Made by a program: the position numbers and the translations under genes. Positions 18,102 through 29,910 of a stretch of DNA of 64,000 bases are shown in pieces. The notes below the pieces were generated by a model. The model saw nothing but the letters and a program-made list of their open reading frames with translations, made no database searches and was not told where the DNA came from. Positions within the stretch are counted from its first letter, which is position 1; the number at the start of each line of letters is the position of its first letter. Source of the stretch: 62-47 sp044463945 (GTDB lineage: Bacteria; Pseudomonadota; Alphaproteobacteria; Rhizobiales; Xanthobacteraceae); the NCBI GenBank assembly GCA_044463945.1, contig JBIQLW010000002.1, positions 124,001 through 188,000 on the forward strand, given 5' to 3'.

Positions 18102-18701
18102 ATGGAAGTCATTCTACTTGAGCGCGTCGCCAAGCTCGGCCAGATGGGCGATGTCGTCCGCGTCAAGGACGGATTTGCCCGCAACTTCCTCTTGCCGCGC
18201 GGCAAGGCGTTGCGCGCCACCTCCGACAACCGCGCCAAGTTCGACGGCATGAAGGCCGAACTCGAAGCGCGCAACATCAAGGCCAAGGGCGAAGCCACCA
18301 AGGTCGCCGAGAAGATCGACGGCCGCAACGTCATCATCCTGCGTCAGGCGTCGGACACCGGCCAATTGTTCGGATCGGTTTCGGTGCGTGACATCATGGC
18401 CTCGTTCGAAAGCGAGGGCGTCACGCTCAGCCGCAGCCAGGTGCTGCTCGATCACCCGATCAAGACCATCGGCCAGCACGGCGTCTCGATCGCCGTCCAT
18501 CCCGAGGTCGAGGTCTCGGTCAGCGTCACGGTGGCCCGCAACGCCGACGAGGCCGAGCGCATCAACCGTGGCGAGGATGTCAGCTCCCGTCAGGAAGATC
18601 TTGATGCCGCTGCCGAGGCGTTGGCCGCAGCCGGCGAGTTCTTCGATCCCGAAGCCCAGCACGACGACGAGGCCGCCGAAGGCAGCGCGGCGGAGCAGTA
18701 A
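18102..18701 (+). CDS. rplI: 50S ribosomal protein L9
   Basis: 199-residue large-subunit protein at the base of the L1 stalk, helping reading-frame maintenance. The N-terminal RNA-binding domain (MEVILLERVAKLGQMGDVVRVKDGFARNFLLPRGKA) carries the L9 signature. The long connecting helix and C-terminal domain (LFGSVSVRDIMASF, LDHPIKTIGQHGVSIAVHPEV) follow. The tail beyond about residue 150 is acidic and longer than in E. coli L9, as in other Rhizobiales. A GGAGAACC ribosome site precedes the ATG. A strong terminator lies downstream. Confidence 0.97.
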   Translation: MEVILLERVAKLGQMGDVVRVKDGFARNFLLPRGKALRATSDNRAKFDGMKAELEARNIKAKGEATKVAEKIDGRNVIILRQASDTGQLFGSVSVRDIMASFESEGVTLSRSQVLLDHPIKTIGQHGVSIAVHPEVEVSVSVTVARNADEAERINRGEDVSSRQEDLDAAAEALAAAGEFFDPEAQHDDEAAEGSAAEQ

Positions 18702-18741
18702 TCCGATCCGGGGCGCGCCTCAACGGTGCGCTTCGACGACC

Positions 18742-18789
18742 ATACGGCCGGATTCGACCTTGATATTTCAGGATCGAATCCGGCCGTAT
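18742..18789 (+). terminator. Terminator after rplI
   Basis: Perfect 16-base inverted repeat, 18742-18757 with 18774-18789, loop of 16 bases, followed by a T/A-rich stretch (ctatttctaataaaataaa). It can serve both strands: the cytochrome-like gene converges from the right. Confidence 0.8.
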
Positions 18790-18834
18790 CTATTTCTAAT
18801 AAAATAAATCTAATGCCGCGTGGCGGCGCCCCCG

Positions 18835-19602
18835 CTAGTCCGCCTTCGGTTCCGTTGGCGCCGGCGCGGCCGGCTTCGATTCAGCCGGCTTGGGCTCGGC
18901 AGCGTGGGGCGCCGGCGTCACCGCCGGGACCGGATCGGGACGGCTCGACGTTTCCTCCTTGCCGCCGCCAGAGGAGTCGGTGCCCGCAGCCGGCTTGTGA
19001 TCGGCCTCGGCTTTCGGCGCGGGGGCGTCCGGCTTGGCAACCGGGGGCGTGCCCTCGTGCGCGGCCGGCGCGACGTGATGCTGTGCCGCGTCCCCGGCGT
19101 TGTCCTTGTCCTTGCGCTGGGCCCGGCGCTTGGCCGCGGCCTTCCGTCTGGCGCGCTGCTCCGCCTCGTGTCCCGATACGGCGCGGCCATCAGCGCCCGC
19201 GCTCTGCGCCGGCGGCTGGCTGCGGAACGGCCACCAGCTCGGCGGAGCGGATGCCGGCGCGGGCTCGGGCGCGGCGGCGGGGCGGGAGTCGCGGCCACGG
19301 CGCGGCCTGTCGGCGGCAGGCCGGCGATCGACCGCCACAGCCCCGTTGGCAAGCAGATAGCTGCTCAGCATCCCGGCCATGTCGCTGCTGGTAGTGTAGT
19401 GCTGACGGAGGAATCCGGGCAGCGACGGCGGCGGCACCGACTTCACAAGCCCTCGCGGGCTCTTGTGGCAGACCGCACATGCGCCGTTGAAAATCTGTGC
19501 GGGACTCTTGCCGGCTTCGAGGTTTTGCGCCTGCGCCGGCAGCGCGGCGGAAAGGCACAGTACGATCGCCCATGCGGCAGAACCAAGCGTCCGGCCAAGC
19601 AT
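18835..19602 (-). CDS. Exported monohaem c-type cytochrome-like protein with Pro/Ala/Lys-rich tail
   Basis: 255 residues from the ATG at 19602. A signal peptide ends at AQAQ (about residue 26). A single haem attachment motif CAVCH (Cys42, Cys45, His46) follows in a short cytochrome c-like segment (IFNGACAVCHKSPRGL ... LPGFLRQHYTTSSDMAGMLSSYLL). From about residue 100 on, the protein is low-complexity, rich in Pro, Ala, Lys and Glu, including a basic stretch RRKAAAKRRAQRKDKD. Such tails occur in many Bradyrhizobium periplasmic proteins. The electron partner is unknown. The upstream frame continues to 19722 but without conservation, so I take the signal-peptide ATG. Confidence 0.75.
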   Translation of the reverse strand: MLGRTLGSAAWAIVLCLSAALPAQAQNLEAGKSPAQIFNGACAVCHKSPRGLVKSVPPPSLPGFLRQHYTTSSDMAGMLSSYLLANGAVAVDRRPAADRPRRGRDSRPAAAPEPAPASAPPSWWPFRSQPPAQSAGADGRAVSGHEAEQRARRKAAAKRRAQRKDKDNAGDAAQHHVAPAAHEGTPPVAKPDAPAPKAEADHKPAAGTDSSGGGKEETSSRPDPVPAVTPAPHAAEPKPAESKPAAPAPTEPKAD

Positions 19603-19988
19603 CTTGTCCTCCAGTGTCGAAACCGCCGGTGCCGCGAAGCCCGCGCCGCCGCAATAATGCAAGGCAACACGCACGATGTTAACGGGTCCTGGCGGGATCA
19701 AATGTTTATCGTCTGCGTCCATGGCCGCGACGCAACGCTCAAGGGGATCGAGCCATCACCGCGCGCGGCAACGCACCTTTTATCGCATCGTGCCGCGAAT
19801 GGAAGCGTGACGTCCTGCGGCGCGACACCCGCCGATTCGGGATATCCCATTTGCAATCAAGGGACTGGAACTTGGCGGATGCCGGCACTAGTATCGTTTT
19901 TATGTGCTCGGTGGCGCACAAGGTCCGCAACACGTAACGACGGACCGGCACCGCAGGCGCTTGTCTGATCGGCCGTTGGGTGGTGGCG
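19603..19988. other. Intergenic region between the cytochrome-like gene and cfa
   Basis: 386 bases between divergently oriented genes. I see no convincing coding frame, repeat or RNA in it; it must contain the promoters of both neighbours, which I cannot place with confidence. Confidence 0.5.
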
Positions 19989-21239
19989 ATGGACCGTTTA
20001 TTACAATTCATCCTCGAACGATTTATTCGTCGCGGAACGCTCACCGTCACGACGGCGGATGGCACGCACTTCACCTGCGGCGACGGCACCGGCGAGCCTG
20101 TCGCGATCCGGTTTACGACCCGGGCAGCCGAACGGCAGGTCCTTCTCGACCCCGAACTGGCTTTCGGCGAGGTCTATACCGACGGCACCCTCGTCGTCGA
20201 ACAAGGCACCATCGCCGACGCGCTGGCCATCGCCCTCGACCAGCCGGACATGATCCCGCGCTGGGCCAAGCTGCAATGGTGGGCGCGCTATCTCATCCGC
20301 AACATCCAGCAGTTCAACCCGCGCGCCCGCGCCAGGAACAACGTGGCGCGGCACTACGACCTCGACGGCCGGCTCTATTCCCTCTTTCTCGACAGCGACA
20401 AGCAATATAGCTGCGCCTATTTCGAAACCCCGGACTCCTCCCTCGACGACGCCCAACTCGCCAAGAAGCGTCACCTCGCCGCCAAGCTTCTGGTGGGCAA
20501 AGAGCAGCGCATCCTCGACATCGGGTCCGGATGGGGTGGACTTGCGCTCTATCTGGCCGATGTCGCTTCCGCAAAGGTCACCGGCATTACGCTGTCGCGC
20601 GAGCAGTTCGAGGTTTCCCAGGCCCGCGCCAGCGAGCGGCCGCAGACCGCCGCGCCGACTTTCCTGATGCAGGACTATCGTGACGTGCAGGGCCCGTTCG
20701 ACCGGATCATCTCGGTCGGCATGTTCGAGCACGTCGGGGTCGACCACTACGACACGTTCTTCAAGCGCTGCGCCGAACTGCTCACCGGCGACGGCGTGAT
20801 GATGCTGCATTCGATCGGGCGCTCCGAGGGGCCGGGCATCACCAATCCGTGGATCGCCAAATACATCTTCCCGGGCGGCTATATCCCCGCCCTGTCGGAG
20901 GTCCTTCCGGCGATCGAGCGGGCCGGTCTTCTGGTCTGCGACATCGAAATCCTGCGGCTGCACTACGCCGAGACGCTGAAGGCGTGGCGCGAACGCTTCC
21001 TGGCGCGACGCGAGGAGGCGGCGGCGCTCTACGACGAGCGCTTCGTCCGGCTGTGGGAGTTCTACCTGGCGTCGTCCGAAATGGCGTTCCGCAAGCAGAA
21101 TCTGATGAATTTCCAGATTCAGATCACCAAGCGCCAGGGCGTGGTGCCGATGACGCGCGACTACATCGCACGCGAGGAAGCAAGGCTGCGCGGCATTGAG
21201 CGCGGCAGCCGGCCACGGCTGCAAATCGCCGGTGAATAG
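19989..21239 (+). CDS. cfa: Cyclopropane-fatty-acyl-phospholipid synthase
   Basis: SAM-dependent methyltransferase that adds a methylene across the double bond of membrane phospholipid acyl chains, usually in stationary phase or acid stress. The protein is 416 residues from the ATG at 19989. An N-terminal SCP2-like region (residues 1-100) is followed by the methyltransferase fold: ARNNVARHYDLDGRLYSLFLD, the SAM motif ILDIGSGWGGLALYL, the RIISVGMFEHVGVDHYDTFF segment, and a C-terminal bicarbonate-binding-type region (LRLHYAETLKAWRERF ... RLWEFYLASSEMAFR). Alphaproteobacteria often carry several paralogues, so this may be one of a set. Confidence 0.9.
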   Translation: MDRLLQFILERFIRRGTLTVTTADGTHFTCGDGTGEPVAIRFTTRAAERQVLLDPELAFGEVYTDGTLVVEQGTIADALAIALDQPDMIPRWAKLQWWARYLIRNIQQFNPRARARNNVARHYDLDGRLYSLFLDSDKQYSCAYFETPDSSLDDAQLAKKRHLAAKLLVGKEQRILDIGSGWGGLALYLADVASAKVTGITLSREQFEVSQARASERPQTAAPTFLMQDYRDVQGPFDRIISVGMFEHVGVDHYDTFFKRCAELLTGDGVMMLHSIGRSEGPGITNPWIAKYIFPGGYIPALSEVLPAIERAGLLVCDIEILRLHYAETLKAWRERFLARREEAAALYDERFVRLWEFYLASSEMAFRKQNLMNFQIQITKRQGVVPMTRDYIAREEARLRGIERGSRPRLQIAGE

Positions 21240-21505
21240 GCCGGCGGGACGCTGGAAATATCCTCGGCCGGATTGATCCGATCCGGGAAACCGAGCAGGA
21301 CGACCCTACCGGCACCGACGGGCCGTGAAAGATGCGCAAGAACCGCATGCCGCAATGCGGGACACCCGATCGGCGCGCAATGGCCGGCGGCGGACGCACC
21401 GGACTGCAACTCGCCGTCGTGGGACACGGCTTCCATCGCCGCGACCAACGCATGAAGCCAGCCGTCCCACTCCTGCGAAAATTGTTCCTGCCGGTCGCGG
21501 ACCAT
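21161..21505 (-). CDS. Hypothetical protein overlapping the 3' end of cfa
   Basis: 114 residues on the strand opposite to cfa, from the ATG at 21505, with GGAGG correctly spaced upstream on the minus strand. The first 90 residues lie outside cfa; the last ~25 codons overlap the end of cfa antisense. Codons in the non-overlapping part prefer G or C at third positions, as in real genes here. The protein is soluble, begins MVRDRQEQFSQEWDGWLHAL and has no motif I recognise. The remaining sequence up to dnaB (21506-21801) holds no gene I can support. Confidence 0.45.
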   Translation of the reverse strand: MVRDRQEQFSQEWDGWLHALVAAMEAVSHDGELQSGASAAGHCAPIGCPALRHAVLAHLSRPVGAGRVVLLGFPDRINPAEDISSVPPAYSPAICSRGRLPRSMPRSLASSRAM

Positions 21506-21801
21506 CGTGCCTCCGTCGGCTGCGCGGTAATCTAACGCATTCCCCGCAGTCCGGTTCCATCGCTGTCCCGATCCATCTGTCGGCGCAACCCTTGCTCCGG
21601 TTCAACCGATCGGGTCCAGAAAGCAGGCGGCCGGCTCCACCGGCCACAGGGTCAAGTGCTATAAAGGGCGGCGGATTCGTTCCGCACCGTTTTTTGCTTA
21701 ACGTGTGAATAAGGCCGATGATCGCTTTCTCCGCCAGCGCGGAGGGTGTTTCTATGCGCGGCCCTTCTTCCACCACATCTTGAGAGAAACCATCGTCTGC
21801 T

Positions 21802-23301
<1,500 letters not shown>

Positions 23302-23349
23302 CGTCGTCGCGACATTGAACCAACGGCAGGTGGCGCGTAGTCTCCCGGC

Positions 23350-24558
23350 ATGAATCAGGCTTCGGACACCGCCGTCACCGCGCCCCCGACAGCGGCCGCA
23401 TCGCCGCAGCGCCCGCCCGACAGCAATCTGCCCGCGACGGCCACCGGCCTCCTCACTATCGATCTCGACGCCATCGTCGCCAACTGGCGTCTGCTGGAGA
23501 GCCGCAGCGTTCCCGCCCAATGCGCCGCCGTGGTCAAGGCCGACGCCTATGGCTGCGGTACCGTTCCCGTGGTCCGTGCGCTCGCCGCTGCCGGCTGCAA
23601 GACTTTCTTTGTCGCCACCCTCGACGAGGCGCGCGCCGCCCGGATGGCGGCAAAATCCGCCGTCATCTACGTGCTCGGCGGTTTCTTCCCCAACAGCGGC
23701 GACACCTTCGCCGAACTCGACTGCCAGCCGGTGATCGGCGATTTCAACGAGCTCGCCGAATGGGACGTGTTCTGCCGCCGCAGCGGCTGGTCCGGCGGTG
23801 CGGCGATCCACATCGATACCGGCATGAACCGGCTCGGGCTCACGGTGCAGGACGCGCACGGACTGGTGCCGCGCATCAAGGCCGGCGATCACGGCATCAC
23901 GCTGGTGATGAGCCACCTCGCCTGCGCCGAAACCCCGCAGCATCCCCTCAACGGCCGGCAGCTTGCGGGCTTCCGCGAGATCGCCCGGATGTTCGACGGC
24001 GTGCCGGCGTCGCTCGCCAATTCGTCCGGCTGCTTCCTCGGCCCGCAGTTCCAGTTCGACCTGGTGCGGCCGGGCGCGGCGCTCTACGGCGTCAACCCGA
24101 CGCCGGAAGCTGCCAACCCGATGCGGCCGGTGGTGGACCTGAAATCCCGCGTCGCTCAGATCCGCGATGTCGAGCGCGGCGAAACCGTCGGCTACGGCGC
24201 GACCTGGACGGCGCGGCGGCCGACCCGGCTCGCGATCATTGCCACGGGCTATGCCGACGGCTATTTCCGCGCCGCCGGCGGTACCGACGGCACGCGAAGC
24301 GCCGAGGTGATGGTCGCCGGCAAACGCTGCCCGATCGCCGGGCGCATCTCGATGGACCTGATCGCCATCGATATCACCGACCTTCCCGACAAGGCGGTGC
24401 GCCGCGGTCACTTGGTCACGCTGATCGGCGCCGGCATCACCGTGGACGAACTGGGCCACCATTTCGGCACCATCGGCTACGAGGTGCTGACCAGCCTTGG
24501 CCGTCGTTACGTCCGCGCTTACAAGGGCCTACCGGGACAACCGGAACCGGGGCAATAG
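23350..24558 (+). CDS. alr: Alanine racemase
   Basis: PLP enzyme interconverting L- and D-alanine for peptidoglycan. The protein is 402 residues. The PLP lysine is Lys63 in AAVVKADAYGCG and the opposing tyrosine is in RGETVGYGATW. IDTGMNRLG and the C-terminal GRISMDLIAIDIT box are present. The first ~30 residues are a Pro/Ala-rich extension before the barrel. It lies 48 bases after dnaB and six bases before radA. The placement between dnaB and radA is the common alphaproteobacterial arrangement. Confidence 0.96.
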   Translation: MNQASDTAVTAPPTAAASPQRPPDSNLPATATGLLTIDLDAIVANWRLLESRSVPAQCAAVVKADAYGCGTVPVVRALAAAGCKTFFVATLDEARAARMAAKSAVIYVLGGFFPNSGDTFAELDCQPVIGDFNELAEWDVFCRRSGWSGGAAIHIDTGMNRLGLTVQDAHGLVPRIKAGDHGITLVMSHLACAETPQHPLNGRQLAGFREIARMFDGVPASLANSSGCFLGPQFQFDLVRPGAALYGVNPTPEAANPMRPVVDLKSRVAQIRDVERGETVGYGATWTARRPTRLAIIATGYADGYFRAAGGTDGTRSAEVMVAGKRCPIAGRISMDLIAIDITDLPDKAVRRGHLVTLIGAGITVDELGHHFGTIGYEVLTSLGRRYVRAYKGLPGQPEPGQ

Positions 24559-24564
24559 GACCGC

Positions 24565-26043
<1,479 letters not shown>

Positions 26044-26198
26044 ACCGGGCGTGACCTCGGACCTCGTCCCCGTTATACAACCGGCGCGGTCGGGACCTCC
26101 GGCGTTATGCGAGGTGCCATGGTGGCGGCGTCGCGTACACTGTGACACACCGCGCCGATTCGCGGTTTTACGGATTTGAGAGCGGACCTGACCAGCCG

Positions 26199-26831
26199 AT
26201 GCCGATAACCATTCTCGATCTTGTGCTGCTCGCGGTGATGCTTGTCTCGGGCCTGCTGGCGATGGTCCGTGGCTTCATGCGCGAGATTCTGTCGATCGCC
26301 GCGTGGGGCACCGCGGCGCTGGTGACGCTGTATTCCTACCAGAAGCTGCTGCCGACCGCGAAAACCTACATCGCCAGCGACACCCTCGCCAGCATCGCGG
26401 TCATCGCCGGCGTCTTCATCGCCACCCTGATCGTGGTGTCGATCATCACCGTTCGCATCTCCGACATGATCCTGGATTCGCGGATCGGGGCGCTGGACCG
26501 CACTCTCGGCTTTCTGTTCGGCCTCGCCCGCGGCCTCCTGATCGTCGTGGTGGCGTTCCTGTTCTTCGCCTGGCTGGTCCCGGCCAAGCAGCAGCCGGAG
26601 TGGGTGTCCGGGGCCAAATCGCTGACCATGCTGCAATCGACCGGCGACTGGCTGATGTCGCTCTTGCCGGACGACCCCGAGAACACCATCTTGAAACGGT
26701 TCAAGAAGACCAAGCCCGAGGACGAGCAGACCGACGCCGAGCCGGCCAGTCCCGGCTCCAGCGACGGGTATTCGAAACCGGCGCGGGACAGCCTGAAACA
26801 ATTGATCGACGGCAAGCCCGCGAGCAGGTAG
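26199..26831 (+). CDS. cvpA: CvpA family membrane protein
   Basis: 210 residues from the ATG at 26199 (MPITILDLVLLAVMLVSGLLAMVRGFMREIL); an in-frame start at 26142 would add a polar extension the family lacks. Four predicted membrane helices span residues 1-150, with the CvpA signature VRGFMREILSIAAWG and DRTLGFLFGLARGLL. A polar, Glu/Pro-rich cytoplasmic tail follows. CvpA is needed for colicin V production in E. coli and its basic role is unclear. It is found upstream of purF in most proteobacteria, as here (42 bases). Confidence 0.9.
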   Translation: MPITILDLVLLAVMLVSGLLAMVRGFMREILSIAAWGTAALVTLYSYQKLLPTAKTYIASDTLASIAVIAGVFIATLIVVSIITVRISDMILDSRIGALDRTLGFLFGLARGLLIVVVAFLFFAWLVPAKQQPEWVSGAKSLTMLQSTGDWLMSLLPDDPENTILKRFKKTKPEDEQTDAEPASPGSSDGYSKPARDSLKQLIDGKPASR

Positions 26832-26873
26832 TTATCTTGAGCGGGGGATCTGATCCCTCGAAAGTGAGGCGCG

Positions 26874-28373
26874 ATGGACGAGACGCAGACCCCTCCGCAA
26901 CCTGCCGCCGCCGCGCCCCCGTCCGACCTCCACCAGCACGACGACGCGCTGCGCGAGAAATGCGGCGTCTTCGGCATCTTCGGCCATCCCGACGCCGCCA
27001 CCATCACCGCGCTCGGGCTCCACGCCCTCCAGCACCGCGGCCAGGAGGCCGCCGGCATCGTCTCCTTCGACGGCGGGCGGTTTCACTCGGAGCGTCGGCT
27101 CGGCCTGGTCGGCGACACCTTCTCCCGCCGCGACGTGATCGAGCGCCTGCCCGGCACCTCGGCGATCGGCCACACCCGCTATTCGACCACCGGCGAAACC
27201 ATCCTGCGCAACGTGCAGCCGCTGTTCGCCGAACTCAACGCCGGCGGCTTCGCCGTCGCCCACAATGGCAACCTCACCAACGGCCTGACGCTGCGGCGCG
27301 AACTGGTGCGCGGCGGCGCCATGATGCAGTCCACCACCGACACCGAGGTCATCCTGCATCTGGTCGCCCACTCCAAGCGCAACCGGTTCATCGACCGCTA
27401 CATCGAGGCGCTGCGGGCGATCGAGGGCGCCTATGCGCTGGTGTCGCTCACCAACAAGAAGCTGATCGGCGCACGCGATCCGCTCGGCATCCGCCCGCTG
27501 GTGCTGGGTGAACTCGACGGCAGCCCGATCCTCGCCTCGGAGACCTGCGCGCTCGACATCATCGGCGCGAAATATGTCCGCGATATCGAGCCCGGCGAAA
27601 TCATCGTGTTCGACGACCACGGCGTGCAGAGCCACAAGCCGTTCCCGCCGATGGCGCCGCGCCCGTGCATCTTCGAGTACATCTATTTCGCCCGGCCGGA
27701 TTCGGTGGTCGGCGGCCGCCCGGTCTACGAGGTGCGCAAGGCGATGGGCGCGCAGCTTGCGCGCGAGAGCCATATCGACGCCGACGTCGTCGTCCCGGTG
27801 CCTGATTCCGGCGTCCCCGCCGCGCTCGGCTACAGCCAGACTTCCGGCATTCCCTATGAACTCGGCATCATCCGCAACCACTATGTCGGGCGCACCTTCA
27901 TCCAGCCGACCCAGAGCGTGCGCGAACTCGGCGTCCGCATGAAGCACTCCGCCAACCGCGCCGCAATCGAGGGCAAGCGCATCGTCCTGATCGACGACAG
28001 CCTGGTACGCGGCACCACCTCGAAGAAGATCGTCAAGATGATGCGCGACGGCGGCGCCCGCGAGGTCCATTTCCGCATCGCTTCGCCGCCGATCACCCAC
28101 CCGGACTACTACGGCATCGATACGCCCGACCGCGCCGGGCTTCTGGCGGCAAGCCACACGCTCGACGAGATGCGCGCCATCATCGGCGCGGATTCGCTGG
28201 CGTTCCTGTCAGTGGACGGCATCTACCGCGCCATGGGCGAACCGGGCCGCGACCCGGCGCACCCGAAATTCACCGATCACTGTTTCACCGGCGACTACCC
28301 GACCCCGCTCACCGACCTCAACCACACCGAAGCGCAGCCAAGGCAGTTGTCGCTGTTGGCGGAAGCAAGCTGA
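26874..28373 (+). CDS. purF: Amidophosphoribosyltransferase PurF
   Basis: First committed enzyme of purine synthesis: PRPP plus glutamine to 5-phosphoribosylamine. The protein is 499 residues. A propeptide of 29 residues precedes the nucleophile Cys30 (REKCGVFGIFG), which must be exposed by self-cleavage; the B. subtilis-type enzyme has such a leader. The glutaminase domain (ALQHRGQEAAGI, GHTRYSTTGE, AHNGNLTN) is followed by the PRTase domain with the PRPP motif RIVLIDDSLVRGTTSKKIV. No Fe-S cysteine cluster is obvious at the C-terminus. Purine feedback control is expected at the enzyme level. A second purine gene, purB, lies at 51073. Confidence 0.97.
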   Translation: MDETQTPPQPAAAAPPSDLHQHDDALREKCGVFGIFGHPDAATITALGLHALQHRGQEAAGIVSFDGGRFHSERRLGLVGDTFSRRDVIERLPGTSAIGHTRYSTTGETILRNVQPLFAELNAGGFAVAHNGNLTNGLTLRRELVRGGAMMQSTTDTEVILHLVAHSKRNRFIDRYIEALRAIEGAYALVSLTNKKLIGARDPLGIRPLVLGELDGSPILASETCALDIIGAKYVRDIEPGEIIVFDDHGVQSHKPFPPMAPRPCIFEYIYFARPDSVVGGRPVYEVRKAMGAQLARESHIDADVVVPVPDSGVPAALGYSQTSGIPYELGIIRNHYVGRTFIQPTQSVRELGVRMKHSANRAAIEGKRIVLIDDSLVRGTTSKKIVKMMRDGGAREVHFRIASPPITHPDYYGIDTPDRAGLLAASHTLDEMRAIIGADSLAFLSVDGIYRAMGEPGRDPAHPKFTDHCFTGDYPTPLTDLNHTEAQPRQLSLLAEAS

Positions 28374-28377
28374 GCGA

Positions 28378-28893
28378 TCACAGCGCAAGCGTCATGAAGG
28401 CGACGTCCGCGCCGTAGCTGCGCAGCTTGTCCGCCAGCGCCGGCGCGTCCACCGGGCGAAACCCGAAGCGCCGCCAGAAGCCGGCGGAGCCGTTCACCGC
28501 CACCAACGACATCGTCGGCAGCTTCTCGGCGCGGGCCCGCTGCGCCAGCCGCGCGACAATGTCCGTCGCCGCGCCACGTCCCCTCAACGCCGGAAGCAAG
28601 GCGACATCGTGCAGATAGAAAGTATCCGGCGTTGGCGGCAACGCGCCGAGGCGGGCATTGAGGCGCGGCGGCGCGCCTGAACGCCACGGATGGCTGATGG
28701 CATAGCCCAGGAGGTCACCGCCGCCCGCGAACACCAGACAACCCTCGGGGTAGAGCCGCAACCGCTCGTCGAACACCGCCGCGTCTTCGGGATAGGCGGG
28801 ATGCACGACATCGGCGATGGCCGCGACGGCGGTCCTGTCGCCGGCGCGCATCGGCCGCCATTCCCCTTTGGCATCGTCCTGCAATTCAGGCAT
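28378..28893 (-). CDS. GNAT family N-acetyltransferase
   Basis: 171 residues from the ATG at 28893. Core GNAT features: the beta4/alpha3 acetyl-CoA site (FYLHDVALLPALRGRGAATDIVARLA, with RGRGAA as the pyrophosphate loop) and the beta5 segment LPTMSLVAVNGSAGFWRRFGFRPV. Substrate not predictable; the sequence is closest in feel to small-molecule or protein N-acetyltransferases annotated only as GNAT. It converges on purF (four bases between stops) and diverges from the SDR at 28947 with 53 bases between starts, so they may share a control region. Confidence 0.85.
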   Translation of the reverse strand: MPELQDDAKGEWRPMRAGDRTAVAAIADVVHPAYPEDAAVFDERLRLYPEGCLVFAGGGDLLGYAISHPWRSGAPPRLNARLGALPPTPDTFYLHDVALLPALRGRGAATDIVARLAQRARAEKLPTMSLVAVNGSAGFWRRFGFRPVDAPALADKLRSYGADVAFMTLAL

Positions 28894-28946
28894 AACCTCG
28901 CCGACCGCCCGTTCCCTGCCTCCTCCTAGCACGAAGCGCCTCGCCC

Positions 28947-29702
28947 ATGACAAAGCCCCTCGACTCCCGGATCGCTCTCGTCACCGGCGCCTCGCGCGGC
29001 ATCGGCCAAGCGACCGCGCGGGCGCTGGCGCGGGCTGGCGCGCATGTCGTCGCGGTCGCCCGCACCCAGGGCGGGCTTGAGGAACTCGACGACGCGATCC
29101 GCGCCGAGGGCGGCAGTGCGACGCTGGTGCCGCTTAACATGACCGACTCCGACGGCATCGCCCGGCTCGGCGCGGCGCTGCACGAACGCCACGGCAAGCT
29201 CGACATTCTGGTCGGGAACGCCGGCATTGCCGGGCCGTCGTCACCGCTCGGCCACATCGATCTTAAAGCCTGGACCGACGTGATCGCCGTCAACGTCACC
29301 GCGAATTTCCAGTTGATCCGCTGCATGGAGCCGCTGCTGCGCCAATCCGACGCCGGCCGCGCGGTGTTCCTCACCTCGGGCGTCGCCAGCAAGGCCAACG
29401 CCTATCTCGGCCCCTACGCCGCCTCCAAGGCCGCGCTGGATACCCTGGTGCGGGTATGGGCGGCCGAGACGGCGATCACGCCGATCCGCGTCAACCTGTT
29501 CAGTCCGGGTCCGATCCGCACCCGGATGCGCGCGCAGGTGTTTCCCGGCGAGGATCCGATGACGCTGGATACCCCCGAGCAGGTCGCCGAATACATCGTG
29601 CCGATGTGCGCGCCGGACTGGACGCAGAGCGGCAAGCTCTATCACTACCCCTCGCGCGCGCTGATGGACTTCCGCGAGCCCCTCGTTCCGGCTTCCGCCT
29701 GA
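28947..29702 (+). CDS. SDR family oxidoreductase
   Basis: 251-residue short-chain dehydrogenase/reductase. The cofactor motif TGASRGIGQATA and the following basic residues suggest NADP(H). The NAG motif (LVGNAGIAGPSS) and catalytic Ser/Tyr/Lys (FLTSGVASKANAYLGPYAASKAAL) are complete. The C-terminus (IRVNLFSPGPIRTRMRAQVFPGEDP) is the normal SDR substrate lid. Substrate unknown. A YPSR ending segment (LYHYPSRALMDFREP) is not part of the classic fold and may be a family-specific feature. Confidence 0.88.
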   Translation: MTKPLDSRIALVTGASRGIGQATARALARAGAHVVAVARTQGGLEELDDAIRAEGGSATLVPLNMTDSDGIARLGAALHERHGKLDILVGNAGIAGPSSPLGHIDLKAWTDVIAVNVTANFQLIRCMEPLLRQSDAGRAVFLTSGVASKANAYLGPYAASKAALDTLVRVWAAETAITPIRVNLFSPGPIRTRMRAQVFPGEDPMTLDTPEQVAEYIVPMCAPDWTQSGKLYHYPSRALMDFREPLVPASA

Positions 29703-29910
29703 ATCGGACCCCGCCTTGCGCTGCGGCCGATATCGCCGGCTCTTGCGTTTCCCGCATGGACGGCAGTTCCCGGTTGTGCTGTGATGTAGTGGCTTACCGC
29801 TGGCACCGACGCGCAAGACATCGGGCCATCACGGTCAAGCGACCGATCATCGAAATGCCGGGGCCAGGCCGCGCAAGACGGCCCACCCCGGAGGAAACCA
29901 AGGAGAGATC

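Noticed and set aside
20001..21224. Long open frame on the minus strand inside cfa
   Set aside because: It mirrors the sense codons and has no motif. cfa is complete and well conserved.
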